From Kaistia soli DSM 19436 (GTDB taxonomy: Bacteria > Pseudomonadota > Alphaproteobacteria > Rhizobiales > Kaistiaceae): DNA of 64,000 bases. The DNA lies in contig NZ_FQUP01000001.1 of the NCBI RefSeq assembly GCF_900129325.1, positions 1,840,615 through 1,904,614 on the forward strand. The letters are read 5' to 3'. The translations under genes and the position numbers were made by a program. This document shows positions 28,152-37,712 of the stretch, piece by piece; the stretch's first letter is position 1; every line of letters begins with the position of its first letter. Under the pieces are notes generated by a model that ran no database searches, had not been told where the DNA came from, and saw only the letters and a list, made by a program, of their open reading frames with translations.

Positions 28152-29258
28152 TCAGGAGCCCGGCAGCGGCTCGAAAGTCTCGGCGCCCCAGCGGTAGATC
28201 CCGAAGCCCGGCAGCTTCGTATCGCCCTTGGCATCGAAGGCCACGGGGCCGAGCACGGTGTCGACTGTGTTCTTGCCAAGCCATGCTGCGAGTTCGCCGC
28301 CCTTGGCGGAATGCGTCGCCTTGCGCGCGGCTGCAAAGAGCTGCACGGCGGCATAGGCCGGCAAGACGAAACCGCGCGGCTCGACGTCGTCAGCCCGGAA
28401 CGCCGCAGCGACGGCTTCGGCAGGCTTTTGGCTGCGCCAGTCGGTGTAGAAGGTCATCAGCGTGCCCATGGCGGCAGGGCCTGCGACATTGCCGAACTCG
28501 CTGGTCGCGAGCGCATCGCCGCCCATCAGCACGATGTCCGAGCGACGGGCCTTCAAAGCCGCGGCGATCAGCGCCGCATCGCCGTCATAGCCGGCGACAT
28601 AGAGCACGCCGATATCGTCGTCGATCATGACATCGACAAGACCGGCATAGTCCTTTGCGCCGGGCTCGAAACTATCACTGCGCGCTTCCTTGACGCCGGC
28701 GGCGTTCAACCCGGCCACTACGGCCTCGGCCAATGCCTTGCCATAGGGTGAGCCGTCACTGACAACCGCGATCCGCTTCTTGCCATAGGCTTTCGCCAGG
28801 AAGGCACCGGCGGCCGTCCCCTGCGCGTCGTCGCGGGCGGCGAGTCGGAGGATTGATGGGCCGGGACGATGGTCGGTGAAGTCGTTCGCCGTAATGGCCG
28901 GGCTGATTGCGAGGATGCCCTTATCGGCATAGACGGCGGCAGCGGCATCGCCCTCGGCGGCGCACACATGACCAACCACGAAGACGTCGCCGCGCGCGGC
29001 AGCCTTGGCAGCCGCGGTTGCCGCTGTATCGGCGCGGCAGATGTCATCGGACACATCGAGCCGGACCGTCTGGCCATCAATGCCGCCGGCGGCGTTCAAT
29101 TCCGCGACGGCGCGCGCGGCACCCGATTTGATTTCCTGGCCAAGCGTCTGGTACGGGCCCGACAGTGGCGCGATGACTGCGATGCGGATATCGGCCAGCG
29201 CAACCCCGGCAAATGCGGTGGTGCAGAGTGCGAGGAGAAGAAACCGTCTCATGCTCAT
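28152..29258 (-). CDS. Second branched-chain amino acid-type periplasmic binding protein
   Basis: About 368 residues; several close ATGs (29264, 29258, 29252) make the exact start uncertain. A clear signal peptide ends near 'ALCTTAFAGVALADIRIA'. The mature part follows the LivK/periplasmic binding protein type I pattern ('IAVIAPLSGPYQTLGQEIKS', 'GPSILRLAARDDAQGTAAGA', 'FYTDWRS'). A pair of cysteines (in 'DDICRAD' and 'GHVCAAE') could form a disulfide. It follows livK, but a terminator lies between them, so it may be expressed separately. Possibly widens the ligand range of the liv importer. Confidence 0.88.
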   Translation of the reverse strand: MSMRRFLLLALCTTAFAGVALADIRIAVIAPLSGPYQTLGQEIKSGAARAVAELNAAGGIDGQTVRLDVSDDICRADTAATAAAKAAARGDVFVVGHVCAAEGDAAAAVYADKGILAISPAITANDFTDHRPGPSILRLAARDDAQGTAAGAFLAKAYGKKRIAVVSDGSPYGKALAEAVVAGLNAAGVKEARSDSFEPGAKDYAGLVDVMIDDDIGVLYVAGYDGDAALIAAALKARRSDIVLMGGDALATSEFGNVAGPAAMGTLMTFYTDWRSQKPAEAVAAAFRADDVEPRGFVLPAYAAVQLFAAARKATHSAKGGELAAWLGKNTVDTVLGPVAFDAKGDTKLPGFGIYRWGAETFEPLPGS

Positions 29259-29298
29259 GTCCATCGATGATGGCCGATCATGCACGGGCCAGGCGGAA

Positions 29299-29330
29299 AT
29301 GAAAACGCCGGCCCCAATTGGGACCGGCGC
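29299..29330 (-). terminator. Terminator after livK
   Basis: Ten-bp stem with one G-U pair and an AATT loop, followed on the minus strand by TTTTCATTT. It separates livK from the second binding-protein gene. Confidence 0.85.
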
Positions 29331-29352
29331 TGATGCATCGAAAGTCGAGAGC

Positions 29353-30468
29353 CTAGAGCGGCACGTTGGTGATCTTGCCGTCGTCGCCCTTCTTCCAGAT
29401 CCACATGACATAGTCGGCGGTCGTGCGGTCGCCCTTCGCGTCGAAGGAGAGCGGGCCGATCACGGTTTCGAACGGTCCACCGGACTTCAGCGTCTCGGCG
29501 ACCTTCTGCGGGTCGGCCGTGCCGGCCTTGGTGATCGCATCGACGATGACCTGGACGGACGCGTAGGCGTAGAGCGTATAGGCCTCGGGCTCGAAGCCGG
29601 CGGCGCGGAATTCCTCCACGGCGGCGGTCGCCATCGGGTTCTTGCGCGGATCGGGCGAGAACGTGTTGAGGGTGCCCTCGGCTGCCGGACCGGCGATCGA
29701 AGCGAACTCGTTCGACACGATGCCGTCACCGGAGAAGAGGGTCGCCTTCAGGCCCTGCTCAGCCGACTGGCGGACGATCAGGCCGCCTTCGGTGTGCAGG
29801 CCGCCCCAATAGATGATTTCGACGCCAGCCGCCTTCATCTTGGAGATCAGTGCCGAGAAGTCCTTGTCGCCGACATTGACGCCTTCATACATGACTTCCG
29901 TCACGCCGGCGGCATTGAGGGCCTTCTTGGTCTCGTCCGCGAGGCCCTGGCCGTAGGTCGTCTTGTCGTGGATGATCGCGACCGGCTTGCCCTTGAGGTT
30001 CTCGGCAATGTACTTGCCGGCAACCGCGCCCTGCTGATCATCGCGACCGCAGGTGCGGAACGTGTTCCACAGGCCGCGCTCGGTGAAGGTCGGGTTGGTC
30101 GAGGCCGGGGTGATCTGAAGGATGCCGTTCTCGGCATAGACTTCGGACGCCGGAATCGACACGCTCGAATTGAAGTGGCCGATAACGAATGTCACGCCAT
30201 CGCCGACGAACTTGTTGGCGACCGAGACGCCCTGCTTGGCGTCCGAAACGTCGTCGCCGAGTTCGACGACCAGCTTCTGGCCGAGCACGCCACCCTTCGC
30301 ATTGATATCGGCGACGGCCTGCTCTGCACCCTTCTGGAGCTGAGCGCCGAAAGCCGCATTGGCACCGGTCAGAGGACCGGCGACGCCGATCTTGATGTCG
30401 GCATGGGCGGCGCCGGCAAATGCCAGGCTCGCTGCAAGCACGAGACCGGACATGAGGGACTTCTTCAT
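29353..30468 (-). CDS. livK: Branched-chain amino acid ABC transporter substrate-binding protein
   Basis: 371 residues with a signal peptide ('[20 protein letters not shown]'). The mature protein shows the LivK/LivJ series: '[20 protein letters not shown]', '[15 protein letters not shown]', '[18 protein letters not shown]' and 'YDGDGIVS'-like '[12 protein letters not shown]'. It binds leucine, isoleucine, valine or related amino acids in the periplasm and delivers them to LivHM. RBS GGGAGA is well spaced before the ATG. Downstream of livHMGF and the DUF6867-type gene, ended by a terminator. Confidence 0.94.
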   Translation of the reverse strand: MKKSLMSGLVLAASLAFAGAAHADIKIGVAGPLTGANAAFGAQLQKGAEQAVADINAKGGVLGQKLVVELGDDVSDAKQGVSVANKFVGDGVTFVIGHFNSSVSIPASEVYAENGILQITPASTNPTFTERGLWNTFRTCGRDDQQGAVAGKYIAENLKGKPVAIIHDKTTYGQGLADETKKALNAAGVTEVMYEGVNVGDKDFSALISKMKAAGVEIIYWGGLHTEGGLIVRQSAEQGLKATLFSGDGIVSNEFASIAGPAAEGTLNTFSPDPRKNPMATAAVEEFRAAGFEPEAYTLYAYASVQVIVDAITKAGTADPQKVAETLKSGGPFETVIGPLSFDAKGDRTTADYVMWIWKKGDDGKITNVPL

Positions 30469-30636
30469 TGATGTCTCCCGTTGTTACTGGAAGTTCGCTC
30501 TGGAGCGTTTTCGGCGGATGTTGAACGCGCCTTGATCAGGCATCTTGCCGATTTTGCGGGTCCTGTCACCCGGATTCTGGATCCTATGTCAGCAGTAAGT
30601 CGTTGCTTTCGCAAAAGCTTATCCTGCCGCCAAAGG

Positions 30637-30981
30637 CTATTTCGCGCGCCATGAGAAGGCGCCGGATTTTTCGTATAGCCAATAATATTGAGAAACCATC
30701 TGATTGGCCAAAGTATAGCGATAGGCGATGGTTCCGATGGCAAGAAGAATTACGAAGTCGATCAGCCAGTAGTGGACCGAGAGCAGTGTGCCGCCGAAAA
30801 GCGCAAAATGAATAAAGCGCACGCCGAACGAGAGAATGAGCAGATAGACGACCACAGGCAGGAAGCGCCGCCAGGTGAGGGCGCAAGCGCGTCCGGTCAT
30901 CCAGGCACCCGCGCCGCCGAGGATCAGCGTGACGAAGATGAAGACGAAGATGGACTTTTCTTCGAAGAGGAGGCCCTGCAT
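30637..30981 (-). CDS. Small four-helix membrane protein, DUF6867-type, in the liv operon
   Basis: 114 residues from ATG 30981; the longer open frame to 31215 is antisense-like sequence over livF. Hydrophobic segments at about 10-27, 37-57 and 67-88 suggest three to four helices, ending in 'MVSQYYWLYEKSGAFSWRAK'. A protein of this kind sits between livF and livK in many Hyphomicrobiales liv operons, so a role in the importer is plausible but untested. Confidence 0.75.
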   Translation of the reverse strand: MQGLLFEEKSIFVFIFVTLILGGAGAWMTGRACALTWRRFLPVVVYLLILSFGVRFIHFALFGGTLLSVHYWLIDFVILLAIGTIAYRYTLANQMVSQYYWLYEKSGAFSWRAK

Positions 30982-31066
30982 CGTCGTCACTCCGGCAATC
31001 TGTCCGCGCCGGCGGTCGGCGGGAGGGGAAGGCAGGCCGCAGCCGGGCGAGAGCGGAACGGGGCGG

Positions 31067-31804
31067 TCAATGCGCGCCCCCCTCGAGATACGCCGCTCGG
31101 ATTTCAGGCTTTTCGAGCAGTTCGCGGCCTGGGCCCGACATCGTGACGGAGCCGTTGACGAGGACGTAGCCGCGATGCGCGAGCCGCAGCGCGTGGTAGG
31201 CGTTCTGCTCGACAAGGAAGACCGTCAGCCCTTCGGAGCGGTTCAATTCGCCGATGGCATCGAATATCTGCTTGACGATCAGCGGCGCCAGGCCGAGCGA
31301 AGGCTCGTCGAGCATCAGAAGCTTCGGCCGCGCCATCAGCGCACGCGCGATCGCCAGCATCTGTTGTTCGCCGCCGGAAAGCGTGCCGCCGCGCTGTCCG
31401 ATACGTTCCTTGAGGCGCGGGAACAGCGTGAACATGCGCTCCACGTCCTGGTCGAAATAAGCGAGATTGTCGAGCGCCGCGCCCATCTGGAGATTCTCCA
31501 GGACCGTCATGCGCGGAAAGATGCGGCGACCCTCGGGCGACTGGGCGATTCGCAGTCGCGCGATTTCATGCGTCGGCAGCTGCGTGATGTCGCGGCCCTC
31601 GAAGAGGATCTGACCTTCGCGTGCGCGCGGGTTGCCGCAGATGGTCATCATCAGCGTGGACTTGCCGGCGCCGTTGGCGCCGATCAGTGTGACGATCTCA
31701 CCCTTGTTGACGTCGATATCGACGCCCTTCAGCGCAATGATCTTGCCGTAGTAGGTCTTGGCGCCGCGGACCTGGAGCATCGGCGTGGCCGTCGTGACGG
31801 TCAT
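31067..31804 (-). CDS. livF: Branched-chain amino acid ABC transporter ATP-binding protein LivF
   Basis: 245 residues. Walker A 'GANGAGKSTLMMTI', signature 'LSGGEQQMLAIARALM', Walker B 'LLMLDEPSLGLAP'. The N-terminus 'LQVRGAKTYYGKIIALKGVD' matches LivF rather than LivG. Energises import from the cytosolic face with LivG. ATG overlaps the livG stop. Confidence 0.96.
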   Translation of the reverse strand: MTVTTATPMLQVRGAKTYYGKIIALKGVDIDVNKGEIVTLIGANGAGKSTLMMTICGNPRAREGQILFEGRDITQLPTHEIARLRIAQSPEGRRIFPRMTVLENLQMGAALDNLAYFDQDVERMFTLFPRLKERIGQRGGTLSGGEQQMLAIARALMARPKLLMLDEPSLGLAPLIVKQIFDAIGELNRSEGLTVFLVEQNAYHALRLAHRGYVLVNGSVTMSGPGRELLEKPEIRAAYLEGGAH

Positions 31805-32697
31805 GGCGTCGCTCCTTCAGTCAGTTCGTCCAGCTGCTCCTCGACCTTCTCGACCTCCTCGTCGTCGACGCCAAGATAGGCGGCGATGACGCGCGGATCG
31901 TTGCGGACTTCGGAAGGCGTGCCGTCCGAGATCTTCACGCCATATTCGAGCACGACGACATGGTCGGAAATTTCCATCACGACGGACATGTCGTGTTCGA
32001 TCAGCAGGATCGACGTTTTCCCCATCTGTCGGATGTCGAGCAGCAACGTGTTGAGTTCGGCGGATTCGCGCGGGTTAAGGCCCGCGGCCGGCTCGTCGAG
32101 GCAGAGCAGTTCCGGACCCGTGCACATCGCACGGGCGATCTCTAGGCGGCGCTGGGCGCCATAGGGGAGGTCGCCGGCCGGGTCATCGGCGCGGGCAGTG
32201 AGCCCCGTCTTGTCGAGCCAGAACTTCGCCGTCTCGATCGATTCCTTCTCGGCGCGCTTGTAGGAAGGCATGCCGAGGACGCCGAGGATCGTCATGCCCG
32301 AGGCGAGCATGAGGCGGTTATGCTGGGCGACCAGGAGGTTTTCCAGCAGGGTCATGCCCGAGAACAGGCGAATATTCTGGAACGTCCGCGCGACCTTCGC
32401 TTTGGCCGAGATACGGAAGTCAGGCATCCGCTCGAGCAGGAATGTGTCGCCCGCAGCGTGCTTCAGCAGGAGCATGCCCTGCGTCGGCTTGTAGAAGCCC
32501 GTGATGCAGTTGAACACTGTGGTCTTGCCGGCGCCGTTCGGCCCGATCAGCGCCGTGATGTCGCCGCGGCCGACCTCGAACGAGAGGTCGTTGACAGCGA
32601 CGAGGCCGCCGAAGCGCATCTGGACATGCTCGACCGTGAGCACCGGATCGGCGGTCCATGGGCGCGGCGTCTGTTCGCTTGAGAGGACGGACGACAT
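31801..32697 (-). CDS. livG: Branched-chain amino acid ABC transporter ATP-binding protein LivG
   Basis: About 298 residues. Walker A 'GPNGAGKTTVFNCITGFY', Walker B 'LLCLDEPAAGLNPRE' and the typical LivG stretch 'ARTFQNIRLFSGMTLLENLLV'. The start is ATG 32697 or GTG 32700, both overlapping the livM stop codon. The signature motif region reads 'DLPYGAQRRLEIARAMC', as in LivG. The C-terminal tail is acidic ('DDEEVEKVEEQLDELTEG') and longer than in the E. coli protein. Confidence 0.96.
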   Translation of the reverse strand: MSSVLSSEQTPRPWTADPVLTVEHVQMRFGGLVAVNDLSFEVGRGDITALIGPNGAGKTTVFNCITGFYKPTQGMLLLKHAAGDTFLLERMPDFRISAKAKVARTFQNIRLFSGMTLLENLLVAQHNRLMLASGMTILGVLGMPSYKRAEKESIETAKFWLDKTGLTARADDPAGDLPYGAQRRLEIARAMCTGPELLCLDEPAAGLNPRESAELNTLLLDIRQMGKTSILLIEHDMSVVMEISDHVVVLEYGVKISDGTPSEVRNDPRVIAAYLGVDDEEVEKVEEQLDELTEGATP

Positions 32698-34088
32698 CAC
32701 CCGTGGCCCTCCTTGACGAGCGAGCTCGAGATCGATTTTCGCTCCGTGAGGAAGACGGTCGGCTCGCGGGCCGAGACAAATCCACGCGGCTTCCAGATCA
32801 TGACCAGCACCATCGCCAGACCGAAGATGAGCATGCGGAACTGATCGGGATCGAAGCCCTCGCCGAAGACGGCTTTCAGGAAATCAAGTTCGCGCAGCAG
32901 TTCGGTGCCGCCGATCATCGCGACGGCGGCCAGCGCGACGCCGATCATCGAGCCCATGCCGCCGAGCACCACGATGGCGACGATGACGGCGGATTCCATG
33001 AAGGTGAAGCTCTCGGGGCTGACAAAGCCCTGGCGCGCGGCGAAGAACGAGCCGGCGAAGCCGCCAAACATTGCGCCGAGCGCGAAAGCGGTCAGCTTTG
33101 TGTTGGTGGTGTTGATGCCGAGCGAGCGGCAGGCGATCTCGTCCTCGCGCAGGGCCTCCCAGGCGCGGCCGACCGGCAGCTTGCGCAGCCGCAGCGTGAC
33201 AAAGGCCGTCAACAGCGCGAGAAGCAGGATGAGGTAATAGAGGAAAATCTTGTAATAGGCGCTCGACATCGCGAGGCCCCAGACCTTGGCAAAATTGTTC
33301 GGGGCCGAGACATCGAACGAATAGATGCCGAAGAAGGTGATCTTCGGGATCGAGGAAATGCCGGCCGAACCGTTGGTGAGCTCGCGGAAGTTGATCAGGA
33401 CCAAGCGAATGATCTCGCCAAAGGCGAGTGTCACGATGGCGAGATAGTCGCCTCTGAGCCGCAGCACCGGGAAGCCCAACATGATGCCCCACATCGCGGC
33501 GAGAATGCCGGCCATGGGCAGCAGCAGCCAGAACGAAAGGCCGAAATGGGTTGCCAGCAGCGCATAGGAATAGGCGCCGACGGCATAGAAGGCGACATAG
33601 CCGAGATCGAGCAAACCGGCGAGGCCGACCACGATGTTGAGGCCCCATCCGAGCATCACATAGATCAGGATCTGGATGCCGAAATTGTCGACCCACTTCA
33701 GCGAGCCCTGGAAGCCCAGGAAGTAGACCATCAGCGCCGGATAGATGAACAGGAAGACGAGGCCGGTCGGCGCGAACCAGCGCGCGAGCCGGGCGCGGAA
33801 GGCGACTTCGCCCGCGGTCGCCGGCGGCTTGTCGCGCAGCTTGTTGCGCGTCATCGCTGGCCAGATCGTCGTCGTCAGCAGGAAGCGGCCGGCGATCACG
33901 ATGCCGACGATGATCGCCACCAGCCCCCAGCGGGTCGTGATGACGAGCTCGTTCTGCATGTTCTGCTCGGTCTTCAATCCGACCAGCGGACCGAAGATGC
34001 CGAGGGCGACGACACCCGCAAGAATAGCGTCGCGCGCGGCGCCGGCGATCGAACCGCCGGGGCCGGACGTCGTTTTTGCCGTTGCCAT
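32697..34088 (-). CDS. livM: Branched-chain amino acid ABC transporter permease LivM
   Basis: 463 residues with about ten helices. The second half shows the LivM pattern: '[28 protein letters not shown]' region, '[20 protein letters not shown]' and '[19 protein letters not shown]' (the EAA-like loop that meets the ATPase). The first about 120 residues are an N-terminal extension with extra helices, seen in larger LivM proteins. Forms the translocation pore with LivH. Confidence 0.95.
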   Translation of the reverse strand: MATAKTTSGPGGSIAGAARDAILAGVVALGIFGPLVGLKTEQNMQNELVITTRWGLVAIIVGIVIAGRFLLTTTIWPAMTRNKLRDKPPATAGEVAFRARLARWFAPTGLVFLFIYPALMVYFLGFQGSLKWVDNFGIQILIYVMLGWGLNIVVGLAGLLDLGYVAFYAVGAYSYALLATHFGLSFWLLLPMAGILAAMWGIMLGFPVLRLRGDYLAIVTLAFGEIIRLVLINFRELTNGSAGISSIPKITFFGIYSFDVSAPNNFAKVWGLAMSSAYYKIFLYYLILLLALLTAFVTLRLRKLPVGRAWEALREDEIACRSLGINTTNTKLTAFALGAMFGGFAGSFFAARQGFVSPESFTFMESAVIVAIVVLGGMGSMIGVALAAVAMIGGTELLRELDFLKAVFGEGFDPDQFRMLIFGLAMVLVMIWKPRGFVSAREPTVFLTERKSISSSLVKEGHG

Positions 34089-34090
34089 GC

Positions 34091-35008
34091 TCAGACCTTC
34101 TCGACTTCCGGTCGGCCGAGCAGGCCCTGCGGCATGAAGATCAGGACGATGGCGAGGATCGAGAAGGCAGCGACATCCTTGTAGTCGATCGAGAAATAGC
34201 CCGACCAGAACGTCTCGATAAGGCCGATCAGAAGCCCGCCGAGCACAGCGCCGGGCAGAGAGCCGATGCCGCCGAGAACGGCCGCTGTGAAGGCCTTCAC
34301 GCCCGGCGTGAAGCCGTCCGAGAAGTTCACGACGCCATAATAGGTGAGGTAAAGCGTGCCGGCGACGGCTGCGAGCGCTGCGCCCATCACGAAGGTCAAG
34401 GAGATCGTGCGATCGACATTGACGCCGAGCAGCGCCGCCATCTTGCGATCCTGCTCACAAGCGCGCTGGGCGCGGCCGAGCGGCGTCTTCTGCACGACAT
34501 ACCAGAAGCCGGCGAGAAGGACGGCCGTGACCACCCAAATGAGGATCTGCTTGTAGGAAATCGTCGCCGCGAAGTTGTTGCGCTCCATCAGCGTGATGGT
34601 GCCGGAGAGGACCGGGGGCAGCGGCTTGTTGCGTGGGCCCTGCGCGACCTGGATGAAGTTCGACAGCACGATCGACATGCCGATCGCCGAGATGAGCGGC
34701 GCCAGGCGGAACGAGCCCCGCAACGGCCGGTAGGCGACACGCTCGATCGCCCAATTGAGCAGGCCGGTGAGGACCATGGCGATGATCATCACAGCGATGA
34801 GCGCCATGATCACCGAGGAGACCCCGAGAACGGTCGTGAACAACAGGAAGAAGATCATGGCGATGAAGGCCGACACCATGAAGACGTCGCCATGGGCAAA
34901 GTTCACCATGCCGATGATGCCGAACACCATCGTGTAGCCGATTGCGATCAGGCCGTAGATCGAGCCCAGCGTGATCCCATTGATCAATTGCTGTAGGAAG
35001 ATTTCCAT
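34091..35008 (-). CDS. livH: Branched-chain amino acid ABC transporter permease LivH
   Basis: 305 residues, about eight helices. '[20 protein letters not shown]' at the N-terminus, '[13 protein letters not shown]' and the cytosolic coupling loop '[18 protein letters not shown]' are LivH hallmarks. First gene of the minus-strand unit livH-livM-livG-livF-DUF6867-livK, with overlaps or two-base gaps between the first four genes. Confidence 0.95.
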   Translation of the reverse strand: MEIFLQQLINGITLGSIYGLIAIGYTMVFGIIGMVNFAHGDVFMVSAFIAMIFFLLFTTVLGVSSVIMALIAVMIIAMVLTGLLNWAIERVAYRPLRGSFRLAPLISAIGMSIVLSNFIQVAQGPRNKPLPPVLSGTITLMERNNFAATISYKQILIWVVTAVLLAGFWYVVQKTPLGRAQRACEQDRKMAALLGVNVDRTISLTFVMGAALAAVAGTLYLTYYGVVNFSDGFTPGVKAFTAAVLGGIGSLPGAVLGGLLIGLIETFWSGYFSIDYKDVAAFSILAIVLIFMPQGLLGRPEVEKV

Positions 35009-35383
35009 CTGCGAAAGTTCCCCGGTGCAGCGCGCTTTTTGCCGGGGGCTCGTACCTTGCGGTCGGCCCCTCGTTGATCCTTTGGCTTAGCAATTCGGCA
35101 CGCACAAAACAACAGCACGACCCCCGCCAGGTGGGATGTATGTTTCGGGGTGTGAACAAAAGACGCGGAACATTGTTCGATCGCGAGGCCGATCCGGATC
35201 TTTGACGCAAGGACTCCAGAGATGCCGAGAGAGCGCGCTGAGCGATTGTCAGATGGATGGCTGGATTGTCAGAAGCGAGCTTGGGGCCATTTGCCGGCAC
35301 GTTGATGAAGCTGCTGGAAGAACCGCTACAGCGCTTTCCGCCTAACAAATCGAATCTGCATCGGCGCGTAACGACTTGAAAAA
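35009..35383. other. 375-base intergenic region upstream of livH
   Basis: Contains the presumed livH promoter. A weak candidate on the minus strand is TTGTTT, 17 bases, TAAGCC (about 35084-35112). A perfect 11-base palindrome GAACATTGTTC lies at 35168-35178. I see no convincing gene here. Confidence 0.4.
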
Positions 35384-36637
35384 TCAGGCGGATGCCTGCT
35401 TGCCCTCAGAGGCGCGCGGGTCGAGGGCGATCGTCTCCGGCGTCGCGTCGCGCAGCGGCGGCATCGACTGAAATGCGTCGCGCGGGACATCGGCGACCGC
35501 TGGCCTGCGGCTCAGGCGGTAGAAGATGTAGGCGATGAGGCTGGCATGCATCAGCCCGCAGAAGGTGAACAGGCCCTGCGGGCCGACCCACTCCATCGCC
35601 AAGGCGGCGACGATCGGGCCGATCATGGTGCCGATGCCCGACATAAGCAGCAGGCCGCTGGCGATCTTCACGAAATCGTCCGGCGCGGCATAGTCGTTGG
35701 CGTGGGCAACGGCGAGGCCGTACATCGGATAGACCATGCCGCCAAATCCCGCGACCAGCGCGATCACGACGAAGGCGCTGCTCGGGTTAAGGAGGCTGAT
35801 CGTTCCGCTCATGATGATTGCAGCGAAGGAGACGCCGATCAGCACGTAGCGGCGGTCGATCCTGTCGGACAGGCGGCCGAGCGGCACTTGAGTCAGGGCG
35901 CCGCCGAGCACGGCGCCGCTCATCACCAGCGCGATCGCGCTCGTCGGCAGGCCGATCTTCTGCGCATAGACGGCGCCGAGCGTGCCAAAGGCGCCGTTCA
36001 CCATGCCGATGATGAAGCAGCCGACCGCCGACACAGGCGAATTCACGAAGAGGCGGCGGAGGTCGAGCTTGGTCGTTTTAAGGGGGCGAGGCGTCTGCGC
36101 CGTCGACAGCGCCGAGGGCAGGATCGCCAGCGAATAGAAGATCGCGCCGAGCACGAAGAACTCGTAGCCCTCGGTTGATCCCGTGGTGATCAGGAGCTGG
36201 CCGGCCGTCGAGGCCGCGAAATTCACCATCTGGTAGACCGAGAAGATGGTGCCGCGATTCTCGCGCGTAGCGCGCTCGTTGAGCCAGCTTTCGACGATCA
36301 TGGCCGCGCCGGCGAAACAGAAGCCGGAAAAGGCCCTGAGCGTGATCCAGGCGAACGGCGAGACATAAAGAAGGTTCAGCAGGATCACGACGCTGGCGAT
36401 CGACGCCATGACGCCATAGGCGCGGACATGGCCAACACGGCGCACGATGCGCGGGACGATGAGGCAGCCGGCGACGAAGCCAACAGCCCAGCCCGTGCCG
36501 ATCAGGCCGAGCTCGGCTGTCGTGAACCCTTCGATCGAACCCCGGATGGGAAGCAGGAGCCCATGGAGACCGCCGGCGACCAGGAGAAGGGCCGATCCCA
36601 TGAGGAGCGCGGCGACGGGAACGAGCTGCGATGCCAT
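35384..36637 (-). CDS. Major facilitator superfamily transporter (YcaD-like)
   Basis: 417 residues, twelve helices. Motif A is visible as 'RIVRRVGHVRAYG' after helix 2 and in the second half as 'GRLSDRIDRRYVLIG'. 'LRAFSGFCFAGAAMIVESWL' resembles the YcaD/UMF1-like subgroup ('ESWLNERATRENRGTIFSVYQM'). Substrate unknown. Separate from liv by 375 bases and from the glycosylase gene by 138. Confidence 0.88.
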   Translation of the reverse strand: MASQLVPVAALLMGSALLLVAGGLHGLLLPIRGSIEGFTTAELGLIGTGWAVGFVAGCLIVPRIVRRVGHVRAYGVMASIASVVILLNLLYVSPFAWITLRAFSGFCFAGAAMIVESWLNERATRENRGTIFSVYQMVNFAASTAGQLLITTGSTEGYEFFVLGAIFYSLAILPSALSTAQTPRPLKTTKLDLRRLFVNSPVSAVGCFIIGMVNGAFGTLGAVYAQKIGLPTSAIALVMSGAVLGGALTQVPLGRLSDRIDRRYVLIGVSFAAIIMSGTISLLNPSSAFVVIALVAGFGGMVYPMYGLAVAHANDYAAPDDFVKIASGLLLMSGIGTMIGPIVAALAMEWVGPQGLFTFCGLMHASLIAYIFYRLSRRPAVADVPRDAFQSMPPLRDATPETIALDPRASEGKQASA

Positions 36638-36775
36638 GATGATCGAGGTTGCCGTGATGGCCGCGATGCGGCAATTGCTTCGGTCACCTTGTTGAACGGT
36701 GCCATGTCGAAATCATGGCGCATCATCGTGAACATCTCGTCACCAGAGCGCTCAACGTGCGGATATGCCAAGCTT

Positions 36776-37648
36776 TCAGCGCGTCTCGCTGGCAAGTGCC
36801 GACTTCAAAGCCAGAAGATCCCGCCAGACGAGCCGCTTCTGCAACGGCTGGCGCAGGAGATAGGCTGGATGAAGCGTCGCCATGGCGCGAATCGTCCGCT
36901 TGCCGGTGTCGAAACCGAGCCATTGGCCACGAAGTCGCAATATTCCTTCGCGCGTGTCGAGCAATTCCTTGGCCGCGGCACCGCCGAGACAGATCAGGAA
37001 ATCCGGGTCGACAAGCGCGATCTGACGCCGCACGAAGGGGCGGCAGATCGCGGTCTCCTCGGGCGTCGGCGTCCGGTTGCCGGGCGGGCGCCAGGGCACG
37101 ACATTGGCGATATAGACCTGCTCTCGATCCAGGCCGATGGCGGCGAGCATCCGGTCGAGCAGCTGGCCCGACCGACCGACGAAGGGCACACCCTGGAGGT
37201 CCTCCTCACGGCCGGGCGCTTCGCCGACCAGCATGATCCGGGCAGCCGGATTTCCGTCGGCGAACACAAGCGAACGGGCGGTGAGGCGAAGGGAGCATCC
37301 TTCGAAGCGGCCGAGCGTTTCGCGCAACTGATCGAGCGTCTCAGCTGAGGCCGCGGCGATCCGTGCCGCCTCGATGTCGAGGTCTGGCGTCTCGGGTGCA
37401 CGTGGCGGGGCTGGGGCGAAGGTCGGGCCGGCGGACGGCGCCCGGGCCGAGAACGCCGCCGCGTCGGCTGTCGGTGATTCGAATGCAGGGGCCGGCGCCG
37501 GGGCGAAGACCTGTTCGGGCGGCGGCGCGGCGAAACGATCGATCGCAACCTCGTCGATCGCCGTATCGACTCCGTTCGCCTGATACCATTCGATCAACGC
37601 GGCAAGCGCGTCGGCCGTCAGGCTGCCGGGGTCTGTTTCGATCCTCAT
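36776..37648 (-). CDS. Family 4-like uracil-DNA glycosylase lacking two cluster cysteines
   Basis: 290 residues. An N-terminal Ala/Pro-rich extension (about 40-90) precedes the UDG fold: motif A '[20 protein letters not shown]' (142-160) and motif B-type '[11 protein letters not shown]' near the C-terminus. Family 4 enzymes hold a [4Fe-4S] cluster with four cysteines. Here Cys118 and Cys202 remain, but the second position of the CxxC pair is Arg and the 'KCRPP' cysteine is Trp186 ('PWRPPGNR'). It therefore probably lacks the cluster, like a described Bradyrhizobium glycosylase class related to family 4. Removes uracil, possibly other deaminated bases, from DNA. Confidence 0.88.
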   Translation of the reverse strand: MRIETDPGSLTADALAALIEWYQANGVDTAIDEVAIDRFAAPPPEQVFAPAPAPAFESPTADAAAFSARAPSAGPTFAPAPPRAPETPDLDIEAARIAAASAETLDQLRETLGRFEGCSLRLTARSLVFADGNPAARIMLVGEAPGREEDLQGVPFVGRSGQLLDRMLAAIGLDREQVYIANVVPWRPPGNRTPTPEETAICRPFVRRQIALVDPDFLICLGGAAAKELLDTREGILRLRGQWLGFDTGKRTIRAMATLHPAYLLRQPLQKRLVWRDLLALKSALASETR

Positions 37649-37712
37649 CCGGCGATCTTACCGACAGAGCGGGTCGATGACAAAGCGGCGCTGCGGCTGC
37701 TGCGCCGATGGA

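Noticed and set aside
32658-34184. A 508-codon plus-strand frame rich in charged residues over livM
   Set aside because: Composition is that of an antisense frame to a hydrophobic permease.
35168-35178. GAACATTGTTC as a LexA operator
   Set aside because: Alphaproteobacterial LexA sites are direct repeats GTTC-N7-GTTC; this palindrome has the wrong layout, and the Bacillus-type box has four, not three, central bases.
35136-35345. A 69-codon plus-strand frame in the livH upstream region
   Set aside because: No ribosome site, no signal or domain-like sequence; probably chance.
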